The notes below the pieces were generated by a model. It saw only the letters and a program-made list of their open reading frames with translations. It had not been told where the DNA came from and did not search any database. Made by a program: the position numbers and the translations under genes. A DNA stretch of 64,000 nt, taken from Lepraria neglecta. Taxonomy: Eukaryota; Ascomycota; Lecanoromycetes; Lecanorales; Stereocaulaceae. The stretch lies in assembly GCA_033220425.1 (NCBI GenBank), contig CM065648.1, forward strand, positions 1-64,000, in the 5' to 3' direction. Position 1 is the stretch's first letter. Each line of letters starts with the position of its first letter. Shown here one piece after another: positions 42,544-57,000 of this stretch.

Positions 42544-45500
42544 TTAGTCCTAGTCAATAAAACTATTAATATAGAATATCTCTTTTCCTCTAACTGTTCC
42601 CGGTACTAGATAAGTACTTCGCTTAATATTTAGTAGTCTATAGAAGCGGCGAGCGCCTATCGTTCGAGGATTAAGTATAAGTAATACCCGTACCTTTTTA
42701 ACTTCGACTATTCTATAGTAGTCTTATACCTACCCTAGATATTAATAATCAAAGACTTCTATAAGGGTAGCCTATATATAAGTAGGTTATTACTTAAAGT
42801 CTCTATTACTAAGATCCTTTACCTCTACAACGACTAAGACCTTACTAACTAACTTTCCCTCCTATATAGTTTCTAGGTTTCGACTCTTATAGTCTTATTC
42901 TTAGACCTATATATAATCTCTGCACTAGGTAAAATACTATAAATATTTATAAGGTCTATAGACTACCAAATCCTTATAGAGACGTCCTAAATTAGAGGAG
43001 TCCTCTTCTATAGTCTTCTAATATATAAGGCCCGAATAGATATAGACTAGGTAGCTCTTAACCCAGCTACAGTCTGCCTCCCTTCTATCGATATCTAGGT
43101 TCGAGGTTATACTACCTCTACTTAGCGTTTTCGCTTAGTATACCTTAAGAAACGCAGCCAGGCTTTAGAGAAACCCAGCTATATTTAGCTATTTAGCTAT
43201 ATCTCTCGCCGTTCGCTAGTAATAACTATTATATTTATATAGGTATCTTAATATATAGCGCTCTTCTATATCTACTCGCTATCCTAGTTAGTATAGATCT
43301 AGGAGGACCCCGGCCTTTATACTTTTCTTATCTTCTTATTTTCTCCTCTAACTAAGTAATATAGGCTCCGTCTCTTAGAAATTTTTAATATCCTATATAA
43401 TTATTAGCTTGATATAGCGTTCGTTATATTCTATTAATTACTCCTAGTAATCCTTATACTTATTTATTCGGTTATAGTAATTCTTTAGTAATATCAGATA
43501 TACCCTTTCCGAGGCTTGGGTACTATATCTATTCGGTAGACCGTAGTATCTAATTATATTAATATAATAACTGATACTATAGAATTTGGGAAAGTTGAAA
43601 GTTTACTCGCCCGTTTTCTTATTAACTAGCCTATATTTTCGAAATACCTCCTTAAGTAGATTAATCCTTTCTAATACTATATTTATATATTCTAGTATCG
43701 CTTCGTTATAGGATTAGTATCTTATAAGTATAATAAAGTCAACGATAGCTCGTCCTATATATAGTATATCTAGGTTTTTTTCGGATAATAGAGGAGCGAA
43801 GATAGGTATTATAATCTATAATATCTCTTTACTCTCCTCTCCTATCTATTAGCTTAGCTTACTAAACTCCCGAAATCGCCTTAGCTTAGTAAATTTAGGT
43901 ATAGCTCGAAACCGGGCGTCGATTAAGGCTTGTACCTTAAGCTTTATTCGTCCCTCTCCGATATACTCCCTAAGCTAGTCTAGAAGGTAGTTTAATAGCC
44001 CTTTAACCATTAATTAGTATAATATATTAAATATCTATAGTTAGTAGACGTTAACTGCGAAGTAGCCGTCTATAAAGTTAGGCCGGTTATATACTATCAT
44101 ATCTAGTAATACCCTAGGCGTATTCTTATCGTACGTTTTTTATATCTATAACTACTCTATAGTCTATTTAGATATTTGCTTTAGATATAGTTTTTCAGGA
44201 TATAGTCGTTCCTATTTATTTAGCGGTACTAAGTAGACCGGATAGTATTTACCGCTCTTGATCGAGGTTATTAAAACTTATTCCTTATAGTTATCTAGTA
44301 TAGACGCGAGTATTAGGTAGTATTATTATATTCGTCCGTCTATATATATAATAAGAATCCCCTTCGGCACTAGCTCCTTAAGTACTTTAAAAGAATATTA
44401 TTAGTATATTAAGTAAGATCCGTATTTCGGCCGGCTTACCCTTGACTATAAGCCCTATAGTGTAGTAATATACCTCGGCTTTTATACTGTTATAGACTAA
44501 TAGTACTAGTCTAAGTAATATTATCCCCGGCCGAACCTGTACCCGCCGAATACCTCGATCGAGGTTACTAATAGTAATATAGACTGGCTACGCCTGTTAA
44601 TCTCCGTGTATCCGTAATAAATAGGTCTTATCTGACGATATTATAATCGGTACCACTATTAAGCTATTAGGGAGCTTATCTTGTATCTCCTACTACTAGC
44701 GGGCTATATATATCTTACTAATAATTAGACCCCCGTCGAGGTTTCGCTAGCGTATTAGTATATAGTTAATACTCGAATTAAAAGGGTTATATCCGATAAG
44801 AGTTCGTATTATACCTATTATATCGAAGTAGAGTATATAATATATTCTAGTCGTCTCGTCCGATTGAATCGATAGGATACTAAACGCTTACTAAGACTAT
44901 CTACTAGTAGTAGCAGAATGCTTTATAGTATATAGCTTGGCTTTTAGTTATAGAGCGCTGTTAAAGCTATAGGGTCCGTAGAAAGGTTATAATCGAGTGT
45001 CTTTAAAGAAATTATCTATTATACTACTAGATAGTCGGGCGTTATATATCTATAAAGCTAGGGTATAATTAGCTTCTGAATAGAAAGGGTGCTAGTCCGG
45101 GTTCGACTCAGGTATTAACTCGGATATCGACTTAGACAGGGGTATAGACAACGACTTAGCTAGGGTTATATCCTCTTCCTCTAAAGGCCTCCTAGTACCT
45201 CGCTCCTGTAGGTAGTACTCTATAGAGCTAACGGTCAAGGTAGAGATAGTATCTATAGTACTTGACACCGTTATCGACTTCGATTAATTAAGTACTATAT
45301 CTAGCTTATCTTACTGGTACTAGATCTCGTTAGTAGAGTCGGTAAGTTTAAGTAATCGCCCTAGAGTATCGTTATCTATTGAAATAGTCAGGTCCTCCTA
45401 GGGGACTTATCTACCTTCGCCCTTACGGGGACTATCGCTAATTATATTAACCTCGTCTCTTTAGCGTTTATAAATAGGGCCCTCGACTTTATCTTCGTCG

Positions 45501-45660
45501 AGGCGTGCCTATCTCCTATACGTCTAATTAGGGTCCCGGCCCTTACAGCGTAGTAGATACCTAATTAGGCCACTTCCGCTGCTGCACTGCTTCTAGTAAT
45601 ATTTATACTATCGATCCATCTGGCTCAGGCGTAATATAGAGGTATTATTATCAAGATTAA
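42544..45660 (-). pseudogene. Plavaka-type (CACTA-group) transposase, RIP-decayed
   Basis: Minus-strand frames between 45660 and 42544 carry the block typical of Plavaka transposases: IIDNFFKDTRL and SFNSALQLKAKLYTI (about 45080-44950), IIGIIRTLIGYNPF, then QDKLPNSLIVVPIIISSDKT and GDQQAQPVYITISNL (44700-44560), followed by KAEVYYYTIGLIVKGKPAE. A cysteine-bearing start (RCKGRDPN) lies near 45540. TAG and TAA codons interrupt it often, mostly where CAG, CAA or TGG is expected (for example at the expected WW before QEIQDKL). Plavaka elements are large DNA transposons known mainly from fungi. Ends not located; the hairpin repeats at 39853-40000 may mark the 3' side. Confidence 0.7.
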
Positions 45661-46589
45661 CGCGTCTAGATAGGTATTAGTAAATATATTCGCTACTAGA
45701 TCCTTTAAGCTAACCCGCTATAGGTTAGGATAAATCTATCCTTACGTCGCCTTATATAGTATATTTTTAACTATTACTATTAATCAAATTATAATATATA
45801 TATAGTAGAGTATCGTCCTATAGAAGGTATTAATTAATAGATGGTTTAAGGGGATTTTCTTTTTATACGATATATTTAATAAACGCCCCGGTTACTTATC
45901 TTATTAGGAAATATAATTAGTTATAAACCTTATAGTATATACCCCTATTACTAAAATATACGTCTAAGTCGAACTTAGATTATTTTTATAATAGAGTACT
46001 TAATTAAGACTTATATTTCGAAGAATAGAAGAAGAAATCTAATTAATCTTTATAAGTAGATAATAAGTTTTAATACTCTATCTTTACTAGATATTAAGTA
46101 TTAAGTATAAAGCTAGATATAGTACGTTTAAAATCAGCTATTCGCTTTCTACGTACTATATATATATAAGTTCCGCTTTTAATTAATATCTTTATCTATT
46201 ATATTAAAGCTCGCTACTTTTAATCTTTCGATAGCTAAACTTACCTATTTATAACTACTCTAACGTACTATTCTATAGAGAAGGGTCTATATTACCTAAT
46301 TATATTAAGTATTAAACTGTTTTATAACGTATTTACCTTACTGGTATTATATTTACTAACTACCGACCAATCGCTATTATAAATAAAAACCCGGTGTAGA
46401 CCCTACTAGTTATATTACCCGCTTTATCCCTCTAACTCAGCGAAGAATCCTTAACTTCTCCCTGTTTTATTCGTCCTATTATTATTCTTCTTATTATAGA
46501 TATATTAGAATTATCTACAATATTATCTAATATAGCCGGTCCTTCTCTAATCGACCCTCAGGTCGATATAACGCTAGAGCCTACGCTAA
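45661..46589. other. RIP-degraded spacer, nothing assigned
   Basis: Very TA-rich DNA between the divergently oriented Plavaka transposase and the first helicase gene. No frame longer than a few dozen codons and no recognisable motif. It may hold the 5' end of the transposon. Confidence 0.4.
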
Positions 46590-49500
46590 CTAAGGCCAAT
46601 TTCTATACGCTTATTAGCAGGCTAAAGTCTAGTAATTAGCCTAGAATCCTATAGAACCTCTCTAATATCTATAGAGGCTTATAGTATAGTAATAGCTTAT
46701 TTAATACCCTCCGTCAAGTACTTGAAGACCGCCTACAGGGTGCCGCTATTTAGGGCGAAAATCTTCGAGGTTCTAGCCAGGACTTCACCAAGGTCCTTAA
46801 CTCCGTTACTACTAACTTTATTCTACCTAACTATATACTACCTTTCAGAGATAAAGTAATATATATACTCGCAAGACTACTTAATAAAGTACCTAGAGTA
46901 GCTAACTAATATACTAGTAAACGACTCTTAGAGGAGTCTTATAACTCGTTTAGTTCAAAAAAGCCCAGATATAATAATATCTATACTAAGTAACCCGATT
47001 ATACTAGACTATTCTTTGTACTAGCTCTAGCCCTAGATAATACCTACCTACCTTATATTATCCTTAGAATCGGTTATACGCGCGATAATAAATTCTATCT
47101 TGTCTAACTACGGTATATTATATATAATACTTCGCTTACTAATACTAACTAGCTCTAGGACTAACTTAGTTATAATACTCTAATCTAGTTACTAGAAACT
47201 AAGAAATTCTGGACCGCCGAAGATAATGCCCGAGGGAGTACCCTTATCTATATATCTAATAGGATTATAGAGGTAACTATAAACGAAGATCTACAAAATG
47301 CTATCCGCGATATATATTCACGTAGTTACCGGCGCTATAAGCTTTATATCGTGCGAGGGGTACTCTATTAGTTATACTACGTTAATTAATAGTTAGGATA
47401 TTAACTAATAGGTATAATAGTATCTATCGAGGGTAATACGGCCTATCTAAATTAACCTTACCGAGGTAGTTTTACCCTCTCCTACCGCTTAAAATATTCT
47501 TCTCTTATAGTAGGACCTAAAGGGAGAACCCCTAATATATAGGATCCTCTAGGCAAAGATCCTACTACCTCTTCTACTAAACCCTCTACCCTAAAGCCTT
47601 TCGTCGATCCTTCCCTTCTTACTAATAAGTATACTAGTCCGTCTACCGGGAATCTAAAGGAGCCTATAGATATTAGCTCTAGCTCGGATAATAGTAGTAG
47701 TATAAATAATAAGAAAGAGAATAATAGAAAGGAAGGGGATTTAATAGATAAGGACGAGTAGAAGGCGTTATAGATTAATAAGGCCTATATAGGTAGGACT
47801 CTAGGGTTATATAATATCGAGATAGGTAGGGTAGTAGTAGCTAGAGTAGCTACGAAAGATATAGAGGTATTAGAATAGGAGGATCGCGATAGGATATAAG
47901 TACTTTAGCCTCTACCTTATTATTTACTTACTACTAAATACTACCCTAGCGTTAATATAACTAAGGTAGAGGACCGTCCGTAATAGTCTCAGAAAACGTA
48001 GTAGTATATAGAGTTATTATTCTAACTGCAGAAGGGAAACCAGTCTATTAAGAATATATAAACCCTCTATAGATTATTATCTATTATAGCCCCTAACGGC
48101 AAGATAAAAAAGATTATACTATATATTTATTAACTCTACTACGCTGCTTGGATACGCCAGTATACTTACTAGTAGGGGGGTATTAATAGGGACGATCCCG
48201 GCTTTGGCAAGGTTCGTATCTATTCCTAGCTTTTAATAAAACCTGCTATCGACTTAGATAATACTAATATCCGACTCGAACTAGACTCTAATGATTTTTA
48301 TTATATATATCCTTAAGTATTAACTCTCCTTACAATAGCGCGAGGTTTTCGAAATATATAAGTAGGATTATAAAAATCTCGAATAGTTTAAAGTATTAAT
48401 CTATTATACTAAGTATCTCCTACCCTCGAAATTAAAGGTATAGAGTAGTAATAATATATATCCCTCTGCTAATAAATAGGATATCGGTTATCTATATATC
48501 GAGAAAGCGCCGCCTATTTAACTAGCGTACCGAAGTAAGGTATTATTCTTATTATCGTACTAGCGAAAGTAATAGGTAACTAGTTATAAGAGTAGACGAA
48601 GATAATTAATACTTAATATCCAATATTAAAGCTACGGTACTTCTATACCTATATAGATAAAATATATAATAATATTAACGCTACCCTACTTATATTGGAA
48701 AATACTAAACTACTTTAATATAAAAAGGATAGAAAACCTAAACCTAGATAGGAGTATATTCTACTCCTTACGACTAAGGGCTCGTATAATAGGTATATTA
48801 AGGAAGTACTATAGGACTCTAAGTCTCTATTCGTCTATAACTTCTATATTAGCTAGATCTTTATTAACGAATTCTATAAGATAAGGATAGTAAAGGGTAA
48901 ATATCCTAAGATAGTCCTTAGTATTAAGGATAAGATTAGTACTTAAGTCCTAGTAAAAATACTAGAGGATAATAAGAACGAGTAGAATACTATAGATAAT
49001 CGGCGTATAAAAATATACCGATTATCTTTACCCTAGGTGTAGGGTTTCTCCGCTACACCGTGGATACGCGACCTAACTAACTACTCGGCTATAATCTATA
49101 TAATCGAGTAGCCTTAGTAGTATACTGTTAAAGAGTATTAATATATAACTTATAACGAAGTCGAGGTTATTAGGAAACTAACTACTAGCTACCGAAAGCT
49201 AAAGAATCCGGTTAATAAGAGCGAGAATAATAAGAATATCGCAGATATAAAGGCTATCTTAAACTCTATCGAAATTAAGCGGATACCTATAACTATAGAT
49301 ATTAATAGGACTACCGAGCTTATTAAGCTACCTCTATATAAGACTCGTTATATTATATACTTACTTAATCTAGAGTAAAAGGTAGCTCTTCGCGCTGAGG
49401 ATTAGAGAATCTAAGATATAGTAAAAGCCGAATATACTAGAGAATATATAATTACTCGTAAGGCTAGCAAGGAGATACCTATACTAGCGATTAATAACTA

Positions 49501-50260
49501 CTTTAAACGCGCCTATAAGCTACGCGCTGCTACTATTATCCTAAGCCTTCTAGAATTCTCTCGGTATAACTACCTTACTCTTACTTAGGACGAGCTTAAA
49601 GGGGGGCCTTTATATAACGGCGGAAAGGGTTATATAGATTTTATAGAGTTAGCTAGCCTGATATAGAATTGGGCCAAGATACCGCTAGATAGTATTTATA
49701 CTAAATATATCGATAAACTTACTAGTAATATACCGAAGTTAGTAAAACTTAAAGAGTTGATCGGCTTACTAGGGGAAGATATCTACGGGCGACTAGAGAA
49801 ACTGGTTATATTTACTAGTTCTCCTATTATCGTATATATTCTAGCGGTAGTAAGTCTATATCTCTTCTACTATTCTACCTTAACCTTATACTAACCTTAC
49901 TCTAGTAGTTTAAAAAGTATTTTCCTAGTAAATAGCTATAGTATAGCTCGACCGTACCTTCCGAGAAGCGAGATAAGTTATGTATATAGCTATTCTAAGA
50001 AGAGGATAATAAGCGCTTCCTTATCTCTACGAAACATATCCTTAGAACTAGTATTACCCTGACCTATATATTCAGAAGTATAAATATAGATATAGACTAG
50101 ATATAATTCTATAATATTTAGTGCGATAGGCGGGTAGTTCGGTTATCTTAGCGAAATCTAAAGACGTATAACTACTACTTTATTACGGACGATGAATATA
50201 GAGTAGATTAGAAGGTATTATTTAAATAGAGCAGAGATAATATAATAAGGTAATAGGCGT
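46590..50260 (+). pseudogene. SNF2-type helicase, copy 1, RIP-decayed
   Basis: Readable plus-strand segments show superfamily 2 helicase motifs in order: I/Walker A, GGINRDDPGFGKVRI (about 48175-48215; normally GKT); Ia-like LAKVIGNQLQEQTKIIN (about 48560-48610); II, IFINEFYKIR (48857-48886; normally DExH); III, GFSATPWIRDL (49041-49072); V, TSITLTYIFRSINIDID (about 50050-50100); and VI, CDRRVVRLSQRNLKTY (50120-50170), matching the SNF2 R..R.GQ pattern. The last motif is followed by NYYFITDDEY. SNF2 enzymes remodel DNA-protein complexes with ATP. Dozens of TAG/TAA interruptions at former Q/W codons and lost key residues make it non-functional. The N-terminal part (46590-48000) is not recognisable. 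Confidence 0.7.
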
Positions 50261-51959
50261 ATAAATAAGCTAGATGTTTCTAGCTAAGTAATAGCGCGCT
50301 TTTACAGGTTTCTTTTCTTCTACTCAGCGGTACTTTAACTTCGTATAAGATAGATATAAGACTCTTATTACCCTTCTATAGTAATATTAAATCTAATCTA
50401 TACTAGTTCGGGAAGACTTGAAAGTACTTAGATTGCTAGCTATTCCCCTTTGCTTTCTCCTATCTTTAGTAGATATTTCGCGCTATAGTCTTCCTTGAAT
50501 ATCTGCTACTAAAATCTAGATATACTATATACTTATATACTAAATACAAGCTATAGGTAAAAGGGAATATAATTTATAGCCCTAATTTGCTAGATTATAA
50601 TTATATTTGATACGAACTATATACGCTACTATACTCCTTTATAATATATTATCTTAAGTTATAATCTTCCTTATAATACCCTTCTATTAATATAGACTCT
50701 TTTAACTAAGACTATTATTAAATAAAGGGAGAAACCTACTCGAAAGTCAAGTAGTTATACCTATACTTAATATAGATACTATATAGGGAATAGCCTACGC
50801 GTCGAATAATATCGAGTATTAGATAGTATTCGAGTTAGATAACTCTCGATATCCGAGTCGAATAGCGCTTGATATACTTGGCGTTCGAGTCGGATATCGC
50901 TTATTATACGCTAATTACTATAGGCTTAGTACGGAATTATTCTTTATATATTATATATCGACCTTTTAATCCTTTCCTATACTCCTTTCTCTTACTACCG
51001 ATATATTAATTAATACTCTATATCTTATATATATACCTGCTATAGAATACTAGTACGAGCCCGTAGCCGTCGCCGCTGACGTTTTCCCCTCCTCTCTAGC
51101 CTCTTTACCTTCTACTAAATTCTATAAAAATACTAACCCCAGGAATTAGATAGTCTTAGTTATTTTATATAGCCTTATAGTTAAATAGACCTACTATAAG
51201 GAGATTAGAGTAGTATTAAAGAAAGAGATAGAAAGGAGATATATTATTAGTATATCCCTAGGGATACTAGAGAACTAGGCTAAACTTAGCGAGGCCTTAT
51301 AGTAGTTAGAAATAGTATTTCCCTCCGTTTTCATATCTAGAATCCTCTAACCCTAGCTAGAGAGTTATAAATTAGGTATGGCTAGAAAGATTAATAATAC
51401 CTATAATTACTATTGTAATTGTAGAAGGTATACTATACCGTCTCTCTCTACGGATAGTACTCTATATATAGCGTATCCGCTTACCTTTAGTAAAATAGGA
51501 TTCTATATCCGGTTAATAGAGATAACAGCGAATATACTTTTCTTTACCTCCGATATTATTAAGGAGAAAAAACCTCTAGCTAGTATTATATTAGACGAGA
51601 TTGAATTTAGAATATTTAAAGAGGTCTTACGCGAGGATAGTATCTATAATAGCTCGACCGACTAAATTCTTTATTATATTAGTAAAAATAATATCGAAGT
51701 TAATTACGCCCGTAAATTCAAGGCGGCTACCTTATAGATATATAATATAGGCGAGAATCCTATCTTATTTTATATTAAGACGCGCCTATAAGGTATATAT
51801 CTTATACTTTACTTCGATTGCGCTCCTACTAACTATACTCTAGTAAAACGGCGGGCCCGCGTGAAATATTGAATAATAGGTATATCTTACGTCCGTTTCC
51901 GCGGTATATTAGTAAACCTAGTTAATTATAGTACGCCGATACTACTAAATTATATACTC
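50261..51959. other. Spacer between helicase copies
   Basis: TA-rich, RIP-mutated. A plus-strand open frame at 51378-51665 (95 codons, start MARKINNTYNYYCNC, later EIEFRIFKEVL) has no recognisable domain; low-complexity composition argues against a functional gene. TCGAGTCGGAT-type motifs occur at 50840-50885. Confidence 0.4.
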
Positions 51960-54010
51960 TAGTATTCTTCTTCGTTCTAACTTAGTAAAGGGCCTCTACT
52001 TCTTTATATTTTATTCTTCCTATTATTACTATCCCTATTATACCTCTATATAACTTTACTAGGCTAGATATTCTCTTACGATACGACCTAAGAATATAAT
52101 CTATAATATATAGAATCCTCTACGCGAAGACTCTACTACCTCTCCCGCTAAATTCCCCGCCCTAAAGCCTTATAAATTCTCCTCCTTAATTAAGTAAGCC
52201 TACTAGTATTTCCTACCCGGCCTCCAAATAATCCTATACTTATCCGTTCCGATATAAATAATAGTAACTATACTAGTAATTAGGAAGAGAAGGAGTAAGA
52301 GGAGGAAGGGGATACTATAGAAGAGGACGAGGAGAAGGTATTAAAGGTTAGTAAGGCCTATAATAGCAGGGTTCCGAAGTTATATAATATCGAGATAGGT
52401 AGGGTAGTAGTAGCTAGAGTAGCTACGAAAGATCTAGAGGTATTAGAACAGGAGGATCACGATAGGATATAAGTACTTTAACCTCTACCTTACTATTTAC
52501 TTACTACTAAATACTACCCTAGTATTAATATAACTAAGGTAGAGGACTATCCGTAATAGTCTTAGAAAACGTAGTAGTATATAGAGTTATTGTTTCAGCT
52601 ATAGAAGGGAAACCAGTCTATATAGAATACACGAAACCTCCGTGGGTTATTATCTATTATAGCCCCCAACGGCAAAATAAAGAAGATCGTACCGTTTATT
52701 CATTAGCTATACTACGTAGCTTAGATAAGATAGCAGGCTTTCTAATAGGCGGGAGCTATCTATAGGCGAGATTCTAGTTTAGGGATATCTAAACTAAATT
52801 ATTACTTCTATTAAGGACTCTAGTCGACTCGGATAATATAGACATTCGACTCGGGTAATACTAACGTCCGACTCTATCTAGATCGAAATCTATATATATA
52901 AAATCATCTAATAACTTAAAACGTCGCCTTATTATAATAAGTATCTCTCGCTAGAGAGATTAAAGCTACGGAGTTATTACGATATATATCTATCGGCTTA
53001 TAAATGGAATGTTAGTTATCCGTGTGTCAAGAATAGCGCTACCCGGAATATTAGTATAGCGAAGTCAGGTATTATTCTTACTATCGTGCTAGCGAAAGTA
53101 GTAGGCAATTAGTTATAATAGTAGACGAAGATAATTAATATAAAGCGGACGCTATATACTTAAGATATCTCTGGGACTACCGATCTGGTATAACTACCTC
53201 TCTACGAGATTCGTTATATTATATACCCGCCTTTACCAGTATAAAATATAGCTCTTTACGCCGAGGATTAAAGGATCTAAGACAAAGTGAAAGTAAAATA
53301 TACTAGATAATATATAATTGCTCGCAAGGCTAGTAAGGAGATACCTGCGCTAACGACCACTAACTACTTTAAATATATATATGAACTACGCGCCGCTACT
53401 ATAGTCCTAAGCCTTCTAGGATTCGCTCGGCTCGATAACCTATCTCTATATACGGATAAGCTCGAAGGGGGGGATTTATATAATAGCGGCGAGGGTTGTA
53501 CGAACTTTATAGAGTTAGCTAATCTAAGAGAAGACTAGACTAAATACCCGCTAGCTAGTATCTATATCTATTATATCGAATATTTTGTTAATAATAGTCC
53601 GAAGTTAGTTATATTAAAGGATTTAATTTTTAAACTAAGGGAGGATATCGTCGGAAGACCGTAATAACTATCTATAATTACTAAGCTATCTACTACTATA
53701 TATATTCTGGCGATAGTAGGTCTATAGCTCTTCCGCTATTTCGCCTTAGCTTTATACTAACCTTACTCTAGTAGTTTAAAAGGTATTATCCTAATAAATA
53801 ACTATAGCGTAGCTCAGCCTTACCTTCCGGGAAACAAGATAAATTATTCGTACAGATATACCAAGGAGATAACTATTATCACTTTGTTCCCCCTACGAAC
53901 TATATTCTTGAAACCGGTATTACCCTTATCTATACCTCTAGAAGTATAAATATAGATACGGACTGGATAAAGTGCTATAGGATTTAATACTATAGACGGG
54001 TTATTCGGTA
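51960..54010 (+). pseudogene. SNF2-type helicase, copy 2, shortened and RIP-decayed
   Basis: Same order and wording as copy 1 over 52380-52740 (compare 47800-48150) and 53140-53990 (compare 49290-50110); shared strings include TRKASKE/ARKASKE-type and INID(T)DWI. The stretch holding motifs II and III in copy 1 (about 48620-49230) is absent, and the Walker A segment is not recognisable, so copy 2 carries an internal deletion in addition to RIP stops. Both copies face the same way, suggesting an old tandem duplication before RIP, or two insertions of one repeat. The C-terminal QDKLFVQIYQGD and TGITLIYTSRSINID are the best-kept parts. Confidence 0.65.
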
Positions 54011-57000
54011 GTAATAGCAAAGATAGAAGGTATACGAGTATAGTATATTTCTAGATGAGGTAAAGGGATCTTAATTCGATTATTATCTAGATAGGCGGAT
54101 AGAAAGCTCTTAATAAGAGTAGGTATAATATAATAGAATTAACCTATAGGTATTGCTAGTAGTAAATTTAAGGACTAGTTTAAATGTTGTAAATAGTAGA
54201 CCTCGTTATTCGAATTAGAGACTAGAGAAACTATACTATTTAACTCAACGTTACCGATATAATATTTATATCCTAGAATCCCGCTATAAAGACCTAGCTA
54301 ATACTACCTGCCGCTTTTCCTAACCTAGATTCGTCTTCTCTAATAAATCTAAACGCCGTTACTACTATAGAGGATATAGTTCTACTAACTTAATATATAT
54401 CTACTAGTAGAGATTCTCTTTATAGGACGTGTTATAAATAGAAGGAGGTATCTAATTATTATTAACTAAGTCGAAGAACTAATTCAATCGGTTAAGCTAA
54501 TAATGTAACTCTATATCCTACCTATATAACTTAAGAGCCGGCGGCAAAGTATATATTATTAACACGAATCCAGTGAGTCCGGCTCCGTATATATTCATCG
54601 ATAGATACTCGAGTAGATAGTATCTGAGGTCTTGAGGTCCCGGGCCAATAGGGCGGAGGCGGCGTATACTCGTCGAGGATATAGAAGAAACGGCGATATT
54701 CGTTATACGTAGGAGAACTATAGCTAGAGATATAGTCCTAGTAGCAATCTGTTCGAAAAGGTAGGAAAATTTCGTTCGACTCGGATAGACTTTTGTCCGA
54801 CTCGGCTAAGTTTCTATCCAACTTAGTTAATAGTCTTTAAGCTAACTCGATTTTATATTAATATTATATTAACTAAAACAATACGACAATAATACGCTAA
54901 AGAAGCCTGTCTCTTTCTGAAAACCTTCGCCTTCTTCCCCTAAGAACCTCGCCCGTCTAGCTACCTATAACTAGCTATATCGTCGTGGATCATACTCCTT
55001 AATACCTTATACTACCTCGTTACTAGTAAAGACCCTTATATATATTAGATAGATAATAGAGATCTTCTAATAATAGCTAAGACAAAGGGAGAATGACTAG
55101 TAGCTACTAGAAAAGCCTAGGAGACTAAAGCGAATAAGCGAAAGGTACGATCCGAACTGAGTAACTTATTCTATATATTAATATATTAGTAGATTAAGGC
55201 TATTAAAGAAAAGTAGCTAGAACCTAAGAGAAGTACTAAAGGGGACGACGGAGTAGTAGAGCCTAGGAAACGTCGAAGACGTGATAGTAACCTTAGCGAG
55301 GATATCTCTAAAAAAATATATAAAGAAGAGGTCTCTTTAAAGATAACCAGCGTTAAGGATATCGAAATATCTTCTAATAACCCTATAACCAGCCCTGCGA
55401 AGAGACTAGTATCTACTATCGTTATAGGGGTATAACTTCCCTATACTCCTATATTCGGTCCGTTGGATAATATATATATTTAATATACTAATATAGAAAG
55501 AAGGAAATAATATAGAACTATATAATAAAACGAGGTCCTCAAGGGAATATAGATACTAGGAACTATCTACGCAGCTCGGTAAATAATGAATTAGAGACGC
55601 GTATTTATTAAATATAGCTGAAATAGCCGATAGTGCAGGAATAACGAAACCGAATATCTTTATATACAGAGCAGAATGGCTAGTGTACCGGACGACCTAC
55701 CTAGACGCCCTAATAGATAATAACTGATAAGTTCAAATCTGCTAGTAAGAAATATTGAAAATTGAGAGAGAATCTAATCAGCAGACGGAAGGATGAATCA
55801 ATAGTATATTTACCTTAGTATATAGGTTTTATAATAACTAATTATTATAGTCGGTATAATATAAGTAGCGATAGCTAACCTATACCGTACTACCTACACG
55901 GCGCAAGCGGCCGAATTCCAGTACCGCGACTACGGGACGATTATCTAATCCTAATAATCGGGTTCTATCATCTAAAAAGACAAGGCCTAGACTATTATCG
56001 ACTTCGTTGCCTATACCTATATATATATTAGATATTAAATCTAAAGACGACTATAAGGAGGTAACTACGGAGGAGGCGACGGGACCTATCGCTTAGGGTA
56101 GTTCTAGGCGTCGCCAAGCGCAAAGATACTAATCTTTACGGGAATATTAATATATTTTCTACGTAACGAAGCCTATATTCCTCTCTAAGATTATAGGCGG
56201 TAATAATACTAATAGCCTATTACCGTAGCTAGAATATAACCTAGTAACTCTAAATAACCTTATAATAAGAATATAGAGAGAATAGAAGGCTAAGCTCTAA
56301 AGAACGAAGGGGCCTTAAGTTATCGGCGATCTAGATACCTTAGGTAATATACTAACTCCTAAAGAAGCTCGTAAGGTTATTACTCCTAAACCCCTATCTA
56401 TTTATATAACGCCGCGTAATAGCTAATATCTTCGCAGCTTATAGATAGCCTAAGCGAATTCAGAAGTTTTATAATAAGGAAAATAAGATTAACCATTAAA
56501 ATAGTAGTAGAATAGCTATATTTAATAGTCGAGGACCGGAAGAATAATATATCGAACCTACTATTTAATATATGATTTACTTTCGCGGATCTAGAGAAAG
56601 GTATAAGTATTCTTCTTTCCTAAACGAGAATGAAATATATAGCTAATAGGTCTAAGATAAGAGTTATTTTCTAGTACCGATAATTATAATAAGTCTATAT
56701 CGCGTTTTTTTTCTAATAGAATAAGCGCTATTAGACTTAGGTATAAGAGTATAGATCTATAGAAACCTTTACCTACTAGTGCTATTATTTTTGTTATAAT
56801 AGCGCTTTATTATATATTCGAAGAATACGAATATAGCTCCCGTAGGATTAAGAGATAGGACGGTATATTAGTTAGTAGTAAGTTAACCTGATACTCGAAG
56901 AATAACCTATATACTAATAATACCTTAAGCTATATTTAAATATATAATAGAGGTATAGTACGATATAGGTAAAATCAAAATGCGGATAGTTACGGGACTA

